Source of the DNA: Streptomonospora alba
GTDB lineage: Bacteria > Actinomycetota > Actinomycetes > Streptosporangiales > Streptosporangiaceae
Reading direction: 5' to 3'
DNA: 64,000 bases
NCBI RefSeq assembly: GCF_000826685.1
Contig: NZ_JROO01000032.1
Location: 1-64,000 of the forward strand
Shown: one piece after another, positions 7,867 through 18,591 of the stretch
How the letters are laid out: every line of letters begins with the position of its first letter
Numbering within the stretch: the stretch's first letter is position 1
Position numbers and translations under genes: made by a program
Notes under the pieces: model-generated
The model's database searches: none
What the model saw: only the letters and a program-made list of their open reading frames with translations
What the model was told of the DNA's origin: nothing

Positions 7867-9843
7867 GTGCTGCACGAGATCGACGGTGGCGTCGAATGGC
7901 ACGGCGGCCACCAGGTCGTGCGCGTCGAACCCTGGGGCGCCGACAGCGTCCGCGTGCGCGCCGGGCTCTACCGCCTGCGCTCCGACATCCCCGGTGCCTT
8001 GGGCGAGCGCCCCGGCACCGAGGCCAAGATCCGCATCGAAGGCGACACCGCCCACCTGCTCAACGGCGAAGTCACCGCCGAGGTCGGCGACGACGGGATG
8101 CTGCGGTTCCTGCGCAGCTCCTCGCATGCCGAGCTGCTGGCCGAGCAGCGGGCCCACTTCTGGTGGCCGGGCCCGCGCGCCTACACCTCCGCCGGAAACG
8201 GCTACTACCGCATCGAGCAGCTCTTCGCGGCATACGAGGGCGAGCGGATGTTCGGCCTGGGCCAGCACACCCACGGCCTGCTCGACCAGAAGGGCGCTGT
8301 CGTCGACCTGGTGCAGCGCAACGCCGAGGTCTCCGTCCCGTTCCTGTTCTCCTCGCGCGGCTACGGACTGCTGTGGAACAGCCCTGCCGTGGGGCGGGTG
8401 GAGCTGGCGGGCAACGGCACCCGCTGGGTCTCCGACAGCGCCCGCCAGATCGACTACTGGGTCACCGCGGGCGCCGACCCGGCGGCGATCATGGCCAACT
8501 ACGCCGGCGCCACCGGCCACGCGCCGATGCTGCCGGAGTGGGCCTCAGGGTTCTGGCAGTGCAAGCTGCGCTACAAGACCCAGGACGAGCTGATGGAGGT
8601 GGCGCGCGAGCACAGGCGGCGGGGGCTGCCGCTGTCGGTGATCGTCGCCGACTTCTTCCACTGGCCCCACCTGGGCGATTGGAAGTTCGATCCCCGGGAG
8701 TGGCCCGATCCCGAGGGGATGGTCCGCGAGCTGCGGGAGATGGGCACCGAGCTGATGGTGTCGGTGTGGCCCTCGGTCAGCCCGCTGTCGGAGAACTTCG
8801 CCGAGATGCTGCGGCGCGGCCTGCTGGTGGCCACCGAGCAGGGTCCGCCGGTGCACGCCGACTGGGCCGAGAAAGGCGTCGAAGGCAAGGTGCAGGTCTC
8901 CTTCTACGACGCCACCAACCCTCAGGCGCGCGCGTTCCTGTGGGACGCGGTGCGGCGCAACTACCACGACCTGGGCGTTCGCGTGTGGTGGCTGGACGCC
9001 TGCGAGCCCGAGATCAAGCCCGGACACCAGCACAACCTGCACTACCACGCCGGGCCGGGGGCCGAGGTGGCCAACATCTACCCGGCCGAGCACGCGCGCG
9101 GGTTCTACGAGGGCATGCGCGCGGCCGGGGAGTCCGAGGTCGTCACACTGTGCCGCTCGGCGTGGGCGGGCAGCCAGCGCTACGGTGCCGCGCTGTGGTC
9201 GGGCGACATCGCCGCGACGTTCGCGTCGCTACGCACGCAGATCCGGGCGGGGCTGAACGTGGCGATGTCGGGCATCCCGTGGTGGACCACCGACATCGGC
9301 GGGTTCCACGGCGGCGACCAGGACTCCCCGGAGTACCGCGAACTGCTGGTGCGCTGGTTCCAGTACGGGGTGTTCTGCCCCCTGCTGCGCCTGCACGGCT
9401 TCCGCGAACCCTTCGTCGACGCCCTGCACCCGCAGATGTCGGGCGGGCCCAACGAGGTGTGGTCCTACGGCGAGGAGGTCTACGGCCGCCTGCGCGAGCT
9501 GCTGCTCCTGCGCGAGCGGCTGCGTCCCTACGTCATGGAGCAGATGCGCGCCGCCCACGAGCGCGGTATGCCGCCGATGCGCCCGCTGTTCGTGGACTTC
9601 CCCCACGACGCGCGCGCCTGGGAGGTCGACGACGCGTTCATGTTCGGCCCCGATCTGCTGGTGGCACCGGTGGCCGAGTACGGGGCGCGCGAACAGCACG
9701 TGTACCTGCCGGAGGGGACCCGCTGGCAGGACCCCTACAGCGGGGACGTGTTCCCCGGGGGCGCGTCGGCGCGCCTCGCGGCACCGCTGGAGCGCGTGCC
9801 TGTGCTGGTGCGCGAGGGCGCCTCGGTGCCCGTGGCCGGCTGA
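7867..9843 (+). CDS. GH31 glycosidase, probable alpha-xylosidase
   Basis: 658 residues from GTG 7867, with GGAGAGGA just upstream; earlier in-frame starts lie in non-coding-like sequence. An N-terminal beta-sandwich precedes the barrel, whose start is ADFFHWPHLGDWKFD. Asp377 in WWLDACEPE is the likely nucleophile and Asp447 in LWSGDI the acid/base; SGIPWWTTDIGGF is a further GH31 signature. No signal peptide, so it works in the cytosol on imported oligosaccharides. The WWLDA-EPE form is commoner in alpha-xylosidases than in maltases, hence the call; alpha-glucosidase remains possible. Confidence 0.85.
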   Translation: MLHEIDGGVEWHGGHQVVRVEPWGADSVRVRAGLYRLRSDIPGALGERPGTEAKIRIEGDTAHLLNGEVTAEVGDDGMLRFLRSSSHAELLAEQRAHFWWPGPRAYTSAGNGYYRIEQLFAAYEGERMFGLGQHTHGLLDQKGAVVDLVQRNAEVSVPFLFSSRGYGLLWNSPAVGRVELAGNGTRWVSDSARQIDYWVTAGADPAAIMANYAGATGHAPMLPEWASGFWQCKLRYKTQDELMEVAREHRRRGLPLSVIVADFFHWPHLGDWKFDPREWPDPEGMVRELREMGTELMVSVWPSVSPLSENFAEMLRRGLLVATEQGPPVHADWAEKGVEGKVQVSFYDATNPQARAFLWDAVRRNYHDLGVRVWWLDACEPEIKPGHQHNLHYHAGPGAEVANIYPAEHARGFYEGMRAAGESEVVTLCRSAWAGSQRYGAALWSGDIAATFASLRTQIRAGLNVAMSGIPWWTTDIGGFHGGDQDSPEYRELLVRWFQYGVFCPLLRLHGFREPFVDALHPQMSGGPNEVWSYGEEVYGRLRELLLLRERLRPYVMEQMRAAHERGMPPMRPLFVDFPHDARAWEVDDAFMFGPDLLVAPVAEYGAREQHVYLPEGTRWQDPYSGDVFPGGASARLAAPLERVPVLVREGASVPVAG

Positions 9844-9891
9844 CCGGCCGACCCGTGTCCGCGGCGCCCGCCCCGGCGGGGGCCGAGCGGG

Positions 9892-9927
9892 GCGCGCGGC
9901 CGCCGACCTCCTCCGGCGGCCGCGCGC
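9892..9927. terminator. Strong hairpin between GH31 and GH3 genes
   Basis: Fourteen-base perfect arms GCGCGCGGCCGCCG (9892-9905) and its complement (9914-9927), 8-base loop, inside the 201-base gap. There is no T tract. It may terminate the importer/GH31 message or lower read-through into the GH3 gene. Confidence 0.5.
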
Positions 9928-10044
9928 ACCACCTGCGGGCCGCGGACCGCGATCCGCGGCAGCAGGAGTCCCAACGGAGCACCCGAATGGAAGAAGAGCA
10001 GCACACGATCCTCAGCACGATCCGAAACGAAGCGAGGTAGCACG

Positions 10045-13000
10045 GTGAACCGGAGCATCCCCCAATCTCCGCCCCCGACCAGCGCCCCCTCTCCCCCGCG
10101 CGCCGCCGCCGGCGGCCTCCGCGGTGTGCTGCGGCGCACGGCGGCGCTCGCCCTGGCGGCCGTCCTCGCCGCGGGCGCGGCCGCGGCCCCCGCATCAGCC
10201 GACGACCTCCCCTTCCGCGATCCCGACCTGCCCGTAGACGAGCGGGTCGCCGATCTGCTGGGGCGGCTGACGCGCGACGAGAGGATCGCGATGCTGCACC
10301 AGTACCAGCCGGCGATCCCGCGCCTGGACATCGGCGCGTTCCGCACCGGATCCGAGGCGCTGCACGGCGTCGCCTGGCTGGGCGAGTCCACCGTCTTCCC
10401 GCAGTCGGTGGGCCTCGGCGCCACCTGGGACACCGGGCTGGTGAAACGCATCGGCGACGCCACCGGAACCGAGATGCGCGGCTTCCACGCCCAGGACCCC
10501 GCCGCGCACGGGCTCAACGTGTGGGCGCCGGTGGCCGACCCGCTGCGCGACCCCCGCTGGGGACGCAACGAGGAGGGCTACTCCGAGGATCCCGCACTCG
10601 TCGGCGCGATGACCGACGCCTACACCGGCGGCCTGAGCGGCGACGACGACTTCTACCTGAAAACCGCCCCTACGCTCAAGCACTTCGCCGGCTACAACAT
10701 CGAGGAGCGGCGCGACAGGGTGTCGGTCACCGTCCCGCCGCGCGCGCTGCACGAGTACGTCTACCCGGCGTTTCGCCCGGCCGTCGAGTCGGGCAACGCC
10801 ACAGGGGTGATGGCCGCCTACAACCTGGTCAACGGGCGGCCCGCGCACGTGTCGCCGCTACTGGAGGACGTGCGGTCCTGGTCCGAGGACGAGACCATGA
10901 TCGTCAGCGACGCCTACGGGCCCTCCAACGTGGCTGGCAGCCAGGGCTACTACGAGAACCACGCCGAGTCGCACGCCGCGATGCTCAAGGCGGGCATCGA
11001 CAGCTACACCGACCAGGACACCGACTCCTCGCTGACCGTCGACGCGGTCACGTCGGCGCTGGAGCAGGGGCTGATCACCGAGGAGGACGTCGACAGGGCG
11101 GTGGGCCACAGCCTGTCGATCCGGTTCCGGCTGGGTGAGTTCGACCCCGACCGGCGCAACCCCTACTCCGACATCACGCCGGATGTGATCGACTCCCCCG
11201 AGCACCGCGAACTCGCGCGCGAGGCCGCGACCGAGCAGATGACACTGCTGAAGAACGACGGCGCACTTCCGCTGGACCCCGAGCAGGACGGTGCCGTGGC
11301 GGTGGTCGGGCCGCTCGCCGACACCCTCTACGAGGACTGGTACAGCGGAACGATGCCCTACGAGGTCACCCCGGCCGGCGGGATCGCCGACCGGCTCGGC
11401 GAGGAGGGCTCGGTGTCCGCGGCCGAGGGCGCCGACAGGATCCGGCTCGCGACGCCCGACGGCGGCGTGGTCACCGCCTCGTCCGCCGAGGACGGCGGCG
11501 TGCTGCGTGTCCAGGATTCCGGTGGCGGCGGCGACGCCGAGGAGATCAGCGTCTTCGAGTGGGGCGAGGGCGTGGTGACACTGCGCACCGAGTCCAACGG
11601 CAGGGTCGTGGGCCTGGGCGAGGGCAACCGCCTGTTCAACGACCAGGAGCAGCCCAACGGGTGGTTCGTCCAGCAGCTGTTCCGCTTCGAGGAGGTCGGC
11701 GACGGCCAGGTCGTGCTGAAGTACGACGGATACGACGAGTGGAACCGGAAGTACGTCTCCGTCGGCGAGGACGGCGCGCTGACCGTCGACGCCGACACCC
11801 CCGACCAGGCCGCCCGCTTCGAGATCGACACGCTGGCGAGCGGGACCGAGCAGGCCGTGGACGCGGCCTCGGGCGCGGACGCGGCGGTCGTCGTCGTGGG
11901 CAACATGCCCTTCATCAACGCGCGCGAGACCGACGACCGCGAGGACATCGCGCTGCCGAAGGCGCAGCGCGAACTCGTCAGGGCGGTCACCGAGGCCAAT
12001 CCGAACACCGTGGTGGTTCTGGAGTCCAGCTACCCGCAGTCGATGCCGTGGGCGCAGGAGAACGCGCCGGCGCTGCTGTGGACCTCGCACGCGGGGCAGG
12101 AGACCGGGAATGCGCTGGCGTCGGTCCTCTACGGGGACGCGAACCCCGCGGGCCGGCTGCCGCAGACCTGGTACCGGTCGGTCGAGGACCTGCCGGACAT
12201 GGCGAACTACGACATCATCGACTCGGGGCACACCTACCAGTACTTCGAGGGCGATCCGCTGTACGCGTTCGGGTACGGACTCTCCTACACCGATTTCGAA
12301 TACGGCAAGCCCGAGCTGGACCGCAAGCGGATCGGCGAGGACGGCACGGTGACGGTGCGGGTGCCGGTGACCAACACCGGCGAGCGCGACGGCGACGAGG
12401 TGGTCCAGCTCTACACCAGCCAGAAGCGCTCTCGGGTGGAGCAGCCGGTCAAGGAGCTGCGCGACTTCGAACGGGTGCACGTCGAGGCCGGCGAGACCGC
12501 CACCGTGGAGCTGGAGATCGAGGCGGCCGACCTGGCGTTCTGGGACGTCACCCGCGGATCGACGGTCGTGGAGCGGGCGGGCCACGACGTGCTGGTCGGG
12601 TCGTCGTCGGAGGACATCCGGCGCACGGCCCGCATCAAGGTGGACGGGGAGCGCATCCCGCCCCGCGACCTGTCCGCCGACACCCGCGCGGCCGACTTCG
12701 ACCGCTACTCCTCCGGCGTCGCGCTGGTCGACGAGACCAAGGCGAAGGGCGACGCGGTCGCGGGGTCGGAAGGCGACTGGATCGCCTTCGACGACTCCGA
12801 CCTGCGCGGCCTGTCGTCGTTCACCGTCCAGGCGGCCCGAGCCCAGGACGGCGCAGCGGGCCTGGAGGTCCGCCTCGGCGCACCCGACGGCCGCCTGCTG
12901 GGCACCGCCGGGGTCCCCTCCACCGGAGGGGTCTACGAGTACACGGACGTGTCAGCCGAGCTCGACACCGTCGGCGGGAAACACCGCGACGTCTACCTGG

Positions 13001-13050
13001 TCTTCACAGGAGACCTGAGGCTGAGCGGGTTCTCCCTGACCGAGGGGTAG
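10045..13050 (+). CDS. Secreted GH3 beta-glycosidase with inserted beta-domain and C-terminal CBM-like module
   Basis: 1001 residues from GTG 10045. A signal peptide ends near PASADD (about residue 52). The GH3 barrel carries NEEGYSEDP and probable nucleophile Asp289 in MIVSDAYGP, followed by the GH3 alpha/beta C-domain. About residues 470-600, rich in Gly and aromatics (FNDQEQPNGWFVQQLFRFEE), interrupt that domain and resemble a beta-trefoil or ricin-like insert. A fibronectin-III-like domain follows (VTNTGERDGDEVVQLY), then a beta-sandwich of about 115 residues like CBM6. The beta-xylosidase or beta-glucosidase activity is unresolved. It probably releases sugars for the adjacent importer. 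Confidence 0.87.
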   Translation: MNRSIPQSPPPTSAPSPPRAAAGGLRGVLRRTAALALAAVLAAGAAAAPASADDLPFRDPDLPVDERVADLLGRLTRDERIAMLHQYQPAIPRLDIGAFRTGSEALHGVAWLGESTVFPQSVGLGATWDTGLVKRIGDATGTEMRGFHAQDPAAHGLNVWAPVADPLRDPRWGRNEEGYSEDPALVGAMTDAYTGGLSGDDDFYLKTAPTLKHFAGYNIEERRDRVSVTVPPRALHEYVYPAFRPAVESGNATGVMAAYNLVNGRPAHVSPLLEDVRSWSEDETMIVSDAYGPSNVAGSQGYYENHAESHAAMLKAGIDSYTDQDTDSSLTVDAVTSALEQGLITEEDVDRAVGHSLSIRFRLGEFDPDRRNPYSDITPDVIDSPEHRELAREAATEQMTLLKNDGALPLDPEQDGAVAVVGPLADTLYEDWYSGTMPYEVTPAGGIADRLGEEGSVSAAEGADRIRLATPDGGVVTASSAEDGGVLRVQDSGGGGDAEEISVFEWGEGVVTLRTESNGRVVGLGEGNRLFNDQEQPNGWFVQQLFRFEEVGDGQVVLKYDGYDEWNRKYVSVGEDGALTVDADTPDQAARFEIDTLASGTEQAVDAASGADAAVVVVGNMPFINARETDDREDIALPKAQRELVRAVTEANPNTVVVLESSYPQSMPWAQENAPALLWTSHAGQETGNALASVLYGDANPAGRLPQTWYRSVEDLPDMANYDIIDSGHTYQYFEGDPLYAFGYGLSYTDFEYGKPELDRKRIGEDGTVTVRVPVTNTGERDGDEVVQLYTSQKRSRVEQPVKELRDFERVHVEAGETATVELEIEAADLAFWDVTRGSTVVERAGHDVLVGSSSEDIRRTARIKVDGERIPPRDLSADTRAADFDRYSSGVALVDETKAKGDAVAGSEGDWIAFDDSDLRGLSSFTVQAARAQDGAAGLEVRLGAPDGRLLGTAGVPSTGGVYEYTDVSAELDTVGGKHRDVYLVFTGDLRLSGFSLTEG

Positions 13051-13075
13051 GCCCAGACGCCCGACCGCACCATGA

Positions 13076-13105
13076 GGGCCGGTCCCGCAGCGGCGGGACC
13101 GGCCC
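13076..13105 (+). terminator. Terminator hairpin after GH3 gene
   Basis: Perfect 13-base arms GGGCCGGTCCCGC (13076-13088) and complement (13093-13105), loop of four, 26 bases past the GH3 stop. It closes the sugar locus. Confidence 0.75.
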
Positions 13106-13289
13106 GCTCGCGCGCCGGCGGCGAGCGTACGGGGCCGGAGATCCGGGGGCACGTAAACAGCATCCCCAATGTCAGCATTGATTGCTTAATGTCCGTAATG
13201 CTCATGGTTGAGGCGGTAACGATGTGGATGACGCTTTTAGTACACCTACGCGTGCGCCGCGGAGGACGCGGCGATCGGGGGGATCGGCG

Positions 13290-14264
13290 ATGGCGACACA
13301 ACTGGGCGCGGGAGGGCTGATCGGACACCGCGTCCTGGACAACCAGGGCAACAGCGCCGGAAAGATCGGCGAGGTCTACTACGACGACCAATCCGACGTC
13401 GCGAAATGGGTGACGGTGCGGACGGGGGTCTTCGGCACTCGTGAAAGCTTCGTGCCGCTGAAGGGGGCGAGCCAGGTCGACGAGGACATCCAGGTCCCCT
13501 ACGACAGGCAGACGATCAAGGACGCGCCGCACTTCGACGTCGGCCAGCGCATCTCCGCGGACGAGGAGAGGCAGATCTTCCAGCACTACGACAAGGCCCG
13601 CTCCGGCGTCCCGGGACAGCGTGAAAGCTCCGAGGAGATGCGCGCGAGCGAGGCGGATGGCCGCCACGCGGCGTCCGGCGCCGAGAGCGCCGACGCAGAG
13701 ACCGGAACGTCCGGCGCCGCAACCGGAACGGGCGCTGCCGCCGGCACGGCGGGTACGGAGACCGGGATGACCGCGGGCACCGGCAGCGCCGAAACCGGAA
13801 CGGACACGGAGGCCGAAGCGGCCGGCACCCAGGCCGGTACCGCCGAGGCCGAGACCGCACCGAGCGCGGAGGCCGCGATGAGCTCCGGCACGGAGGAAGC
13901 CGCGATGACGCGCTTCGAGGAGCGGATCCACGTCGGCACGGAGCGCGCGGAGGCCGGCCGGGTCCATCTGCGCAAGCACGTCGACACCGAGGAGTTCCAG
14001 GAGACCGTGCCCCTCACACGCGAGGAGATCACCGTCGAACGCGAGCCGGTGGAGGCTTCCGGACTCGGCGACACCCGGATGGAGGCCGACGACCAGGAGA
14101 TCACTCTGTACGAGGAGCACGCCACGGTCTCGAAGGAATCCGTTCCCGTGGAGCGCGTCCGTGTCGTCAAGAGCGAGGTCACCGAGCAGCAGACGGTCCG
14201 GGGCGAGCGGCGCACGGAGCGCGTCGAACTGGAGGACGACGGCTTCCAGGAGGCGCCCGAGTAG
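13290..14264 (+). CDS. PRC-barrel and DUF2382 domain protein
   Basis: 324 residues from ATG 13290, preceded by a G-rich GGGGGGATC. Residues 1-85 form a PRC-barrel (LIGHRVLDNQGNSAGKIGEVY). About 115-200 is a low-complexity Ala/Gly/Thr/Glu linker with TETGTS- and GTAAGT-like repeats. About 205-320 is DUF2382 (MTRFEERIHV...EREPV...TEQQTVRGERRTERVE). Such proteins are often annotated as stress-related in actinobacteria and Deinococcus, with unknown mechanism. The 183-base upstream gap is unusually AT-rich and probably holds the promoter. Confidence 0.88.
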   Translation: MATQLGAGGLIGHRVLDNQGNSAGKIGEVYYDDQSDVAKWVTVRTGVFGTRESFVPLKGASQVDEDIQVPYDRQTIKDAPHFDVGQRISADEERQIFQHYDKARSGVPGQRESSEEMRASEADGRHAASGAESADAETGTSGAATGTGAAAGTAGTETGMTAGTGSAETGTDTEAEAAGTQAGTAEAETAPSAEAAMSSGTEEAAMTRFEERIHVGTERAEAGRVHLRKHVDTEEFQETVPLTREEITVEREPVEASGLGDTRMEADDQEITLYEEHATVSKESVPVERVRVVKSEVTEQQTVRGERRTERVELEDDGFQEAPE

Positions 14265-14282
14265 TGGAGCGAGTGAGGACCG

Positions 14283-14307
14283 CCGTCCGTGCCGCGAGCG
14301 CGGACGG
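14283..14307. terminator. Weak hairpin between convergent genes
   Basis: CCGTCCG (14283-14289) pairs with CGGACGG (14301-14307) in the gap between the genes ending at 14264 and 14337. It is short and has no T tract. Confidence 0.35.
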
Positions 14308-14336
14308 GGCGCACCGCAGATGCGTGTTCCAGCGCC

Positions 14337-14900
14337 TCAGGAGGCGCCGACCGCGTAGCGCAGGTACACCGTGCCGTTGGCGAAGCGGCGTTCGTCTTTC
14401 AGCGCCAGGTCGAGGCTGAGGCCGTCGGGGAGTGCGCGCGTGCCTCCGCCGACCACCACCGGGACCAGGTACAACTGGCACTCGTCGACCACGCCCGCTT
14501 CCAAGGCGTGGGCGGCGAGGCCGGGGCCGGAGATGGAGATGTCGCTGCCGGCCTCGGCCTTGAGGCGGCGGATCTCGCCGGGGTCGAAGCGCCGCTCCAG
14601 GCGCGTCCTGGAGGTGGAGGGCTCGTCGAGCGTCGTGGAGTACACGACCTTGTCGGCGGCCTGCCAGATCCCGGCGAAATCGCGCATGAGGGGCGACTGC
14701 TCGGCCAGCGACGGGTCGGTCTCCCAGACCGCCATCATCTCGTACATGCGGCGCCCGTAGAGGTGGGTGCCGACCGGGCGCTCCTGGTCGTTGACGAAGG
14801 CCATCACCTCCGCGTCGGGCTCCGCCCAGTCGAAACGGCCCTCGGTGTCGGCGATGTAGCCGTCCACCGACGCGATCATCGAATAAACCACATCGGCCAC
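14337..14900 (-). CDS. Dihydrofolate reductase / RibD C-terminal-like family protein
   Basis: 187 residues from GTG 14900, with GAGGAGAG eight bases upstream; a longer reading to 15011 lacks this. The start VYSMIASVDGYIAD is the hallmark of the RibD C-terminal/DHFR-like fold. It is followed by GRRMYEMM, the cofactor loop ISGPGLAAHALEAGVVDE and LYLVPVVVGGGTRAL. The family includes NADPH-dependent reductases of unknown substrate; true folate or riboflavin roles are unlikely because the gene stands alone. Confidence 0.85.
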   Translation of the reverse strand: MADVVYSMIASVDGYIADTEGRFDWAEPDAEVMAFVNDQERPVGTHLYGRRMYEMMAVWETDPSLAEQSPLMRDFAGIWQAADKVVYSTTLDEPSTSRTRLERRFDPGEIRRLKAEAGSDISISGPGLAAHALEAGVVDECQLYLVPVVVGGGTRALPDGLSLDLALKDERRFANGTVYLRYAVGAS

Positions 14901-15298
14901 TGCGGCACTCTCTCCTCGGTCGGCCGCCCCCGCTGGACCGGCGGCGCTGCGGGTAGTCGAGGCGAGCCTAAACCGCGGCGCCGACAAACGGGCCGAGGCG
15001 CACGCGGACACCGGTCGACGGAGCGGGCACCGTCCCGGCGTCGTCGGCCGCCGGTGGTATCACGGTGTGCGGTGCGGCGGTGCCCAAGGCGGCCGGAAGG
15101 TCCCGCGAGCGCCGGGCCGCCCGCGCACAGCGCGGCGGATCGGACGCGCCGCCGCATCCTCGATCCGTCGGTCCCGCCGCCGGCACGGCCCCACCCCTGG
15201 TGCGCCGCCGGTGCGGCGGCGCGGGGGCCGTGCTCGGCGCGGCGCCGGGTCCGCCGCCTCCGTCGCCACGCGGGGCGGGCGGACCCGGCTCCCCAGGA

Positions 15299-17113
<1,815 letters not shown>

Positions 17114-17715
17114 AGCGGCTCCTTCGTCAACGTCAGGTCCGCATCATCGTCGACGCCGCGGCGATCAGGCCAGTTGGCCTAGACAGCTGGTGTAGACCAA
17201 TGGTCTAGAATGACGCGATTTTCCTGCCCAGCCCTGGAATCGGCCGCACCGGAGAACCCGCACCGCGGGTGGACCACCGCCGAGCGCGCCGCCGGGGCCG
17301 GACGGCGCCGCGCGGGGGCGCCGGCGCGCGGCCGCGACCGCCGGGACGCGGCGCCGGTGGACCGTGCCACGGCACGCGGCGACGGGCACGCATCCTCGTT
17401 TTCGCAGGTAACAGAAATGAAACGAGAGTGCTCGGCCGTGGCGGAGGCGCAGCGGCGACCGTCGGACCAGGACTCCGGAAAGCGGTTGCTCACGGTCCCG
17501 AGCCCGCCCGCCGCACCCGATCCGCCGCAGCACCTTCAGTCGACATGATTCCCATCACATCCCAGTGGCGTACCGGCTCGGCGGTGCGGCTGGCGCGCGA
17601 CGGCTCCGGTGGGGGCGGCTCCCGCGCGACGGTGCGGCGTGCACGCCTCGGCTGGAGGGGCACCACCGGAGGCGGCCTCGGGCGGTTCCCGGAGGGCGCT
17701 TCTCCGCCCCTCCGA
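17114..17715. other. 602-base intergenic region upstream of pckG
   Basis: Contains the DasR-like/GntR palindrome block at 17174-17207. The remainder is GC-rich. Short open frames in it lack ribosome-binding sites and any recognisable family. Confidence 0.5.
17187..17207. promoter_or_regulatory. GntR/DasR-like operator upstream of pckG
   Basis: CTGGTGTAGACCAAT (17187-17201) differs by one base from the TGGTCTAGACCA core of the DasR dre consensus. It overlaps a perfect palindrome TAGACCA-A-TGGTCTA (17193-17207). Another half-site, TTGGCCTAGACAG, lies at 17174-17186. The block is about 75-95 bases before the pckG start. A GntR-family repressor site is likely; DasR itself is an inference. Confidence 0.55.
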
Positions 17716-18243
17716 TCAGTCGCCGGGCAGGCCTCCCGTGCCCTCCTCCTCGCCGTGGGGCAGGTTATCGGCGCGGGCTCCGGAGGGCCGCACGGCGAAC
17801 CAGGTGCCGTCGGCGCCCTGGCCGTTGACGTCGCCCGGGTCGACGTCGCCGGAGAACCGGTACAGCGGCCGGCCCGACAGCGTGATCTGTGTACCGCCCT
17901 CGGTGCGCTCCATGCGGTCCACCAGGCTCTTGTCGACGCCCTTGGTGGAGACCCGCCCTTGGACGAGCGCCGGCGGCCACTGCTCGGCGCACTCGCCGGT
18001 GCAGGCGGAGTAGGAGGGGTCGGCTCCGTCGCCGGCGTAGGTGTAGAGCGTGTAGCCGTCGGAGTCGGTGACGACCTTCCCGGCCGCGGTGTCGTCGGCG
18101 ACGCCGAGCGTGGCCGCGACCTTGTTCGAGGCGCCCTCGCCCGGAAGGTCCGGGGCATCGCTGGAGCGGCCCTCGGCGGGGTCCCCGCTGCACCCCGAGG
18201 CCGCCAGCAGCGCGGTGGCGCCCGCGGCCAGGTACAGCCGCAT
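17716..18243 (-). CDS. Secreted-repeat lipoprotein
   Basis: 175 residues from ATG 18243, preceded by GAGGAGAC. The signal peptide ends at lipobox LAASGC, so it is predicted to be membrane-anchored outside the cell. Two copies of the secreted-repeat-of-unknown-function (Lipoprotein_15) domain follow: DSDGYTLYTYAGD...CTGECAEQWPP, with a conserved Cys pair, and a second ending LSGRPLYRFSGDVDPGDVNGQG...WFAV. The biochemical role is unknown. It is unlinked by operon to its neighbours. Confidence 0.88.
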   Translation of the reverse strand: MRLYLAAGATALLAASGCSGDPAEGRSSDAPDLPGEGASNKVAATLGVADDTAAGKVVTDSDGYTLYTYAGDGADPSYSACTGECAEQWPPALVQGRVSTKGVDKSLVDRMERTEGGTQITLSGRPLYRFSGDVDPGDVNGQGADGTWFAVRPSGARADNLPHGEEEGTGGLPGD

Positions 18244-18591
18244 CGTGCTGGGTCTCCTCACGCCTCACAACCCCTTCCGTCGCCCCGCCGGCGTCTGCGG
18301 ATCGCGGGCCGGATCCGCTTCGGGGACAGTCCGGTCCGTGGACGGCCTGCCCGCGCCACCGAACGTATCGGCGCCGGCGCGCTCCGAAAGCGACTTCGCC
18401 GAAGTATTGCGAGATTTGAAGGGGATTTCGCACTGCGGCCCGCCACACGGCGGCCCGGCCGCCGCCCGCAGCGGAAGCGGCGGCACGCCGACCGTTTCCG
18501 CAGGCAGAGGACGTGCCGCGCCAGTGGCCGACGGCGCGACCCGACACCTCTGCCCCCGCGGACCGGCGAACGTGCCGCCGCCGTGCCCTGC
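18244..18591. other. 348-base intergenic region
   Basis: Between the lipoprotein gene and the end of the acyl-CoA dehydrogenase gene. Short GC-rich inverted repeats occur around 18430-18490, but no gene or clear terminator is visible. Confidence 0.4.

Noticed and set aside
6787-8520. Long minus-strand open frame across the permease and GH31 genes
   Set aside because: Antisense to clearly assigned genes; reads as Arg/Gly/His-rich filler with no motif.
13700-13890. Tandem DNA repeat in the PRC-barrel gene
   Set aside because: It is a low-complexity protein linker with degenerate units, not an independent repeat element.
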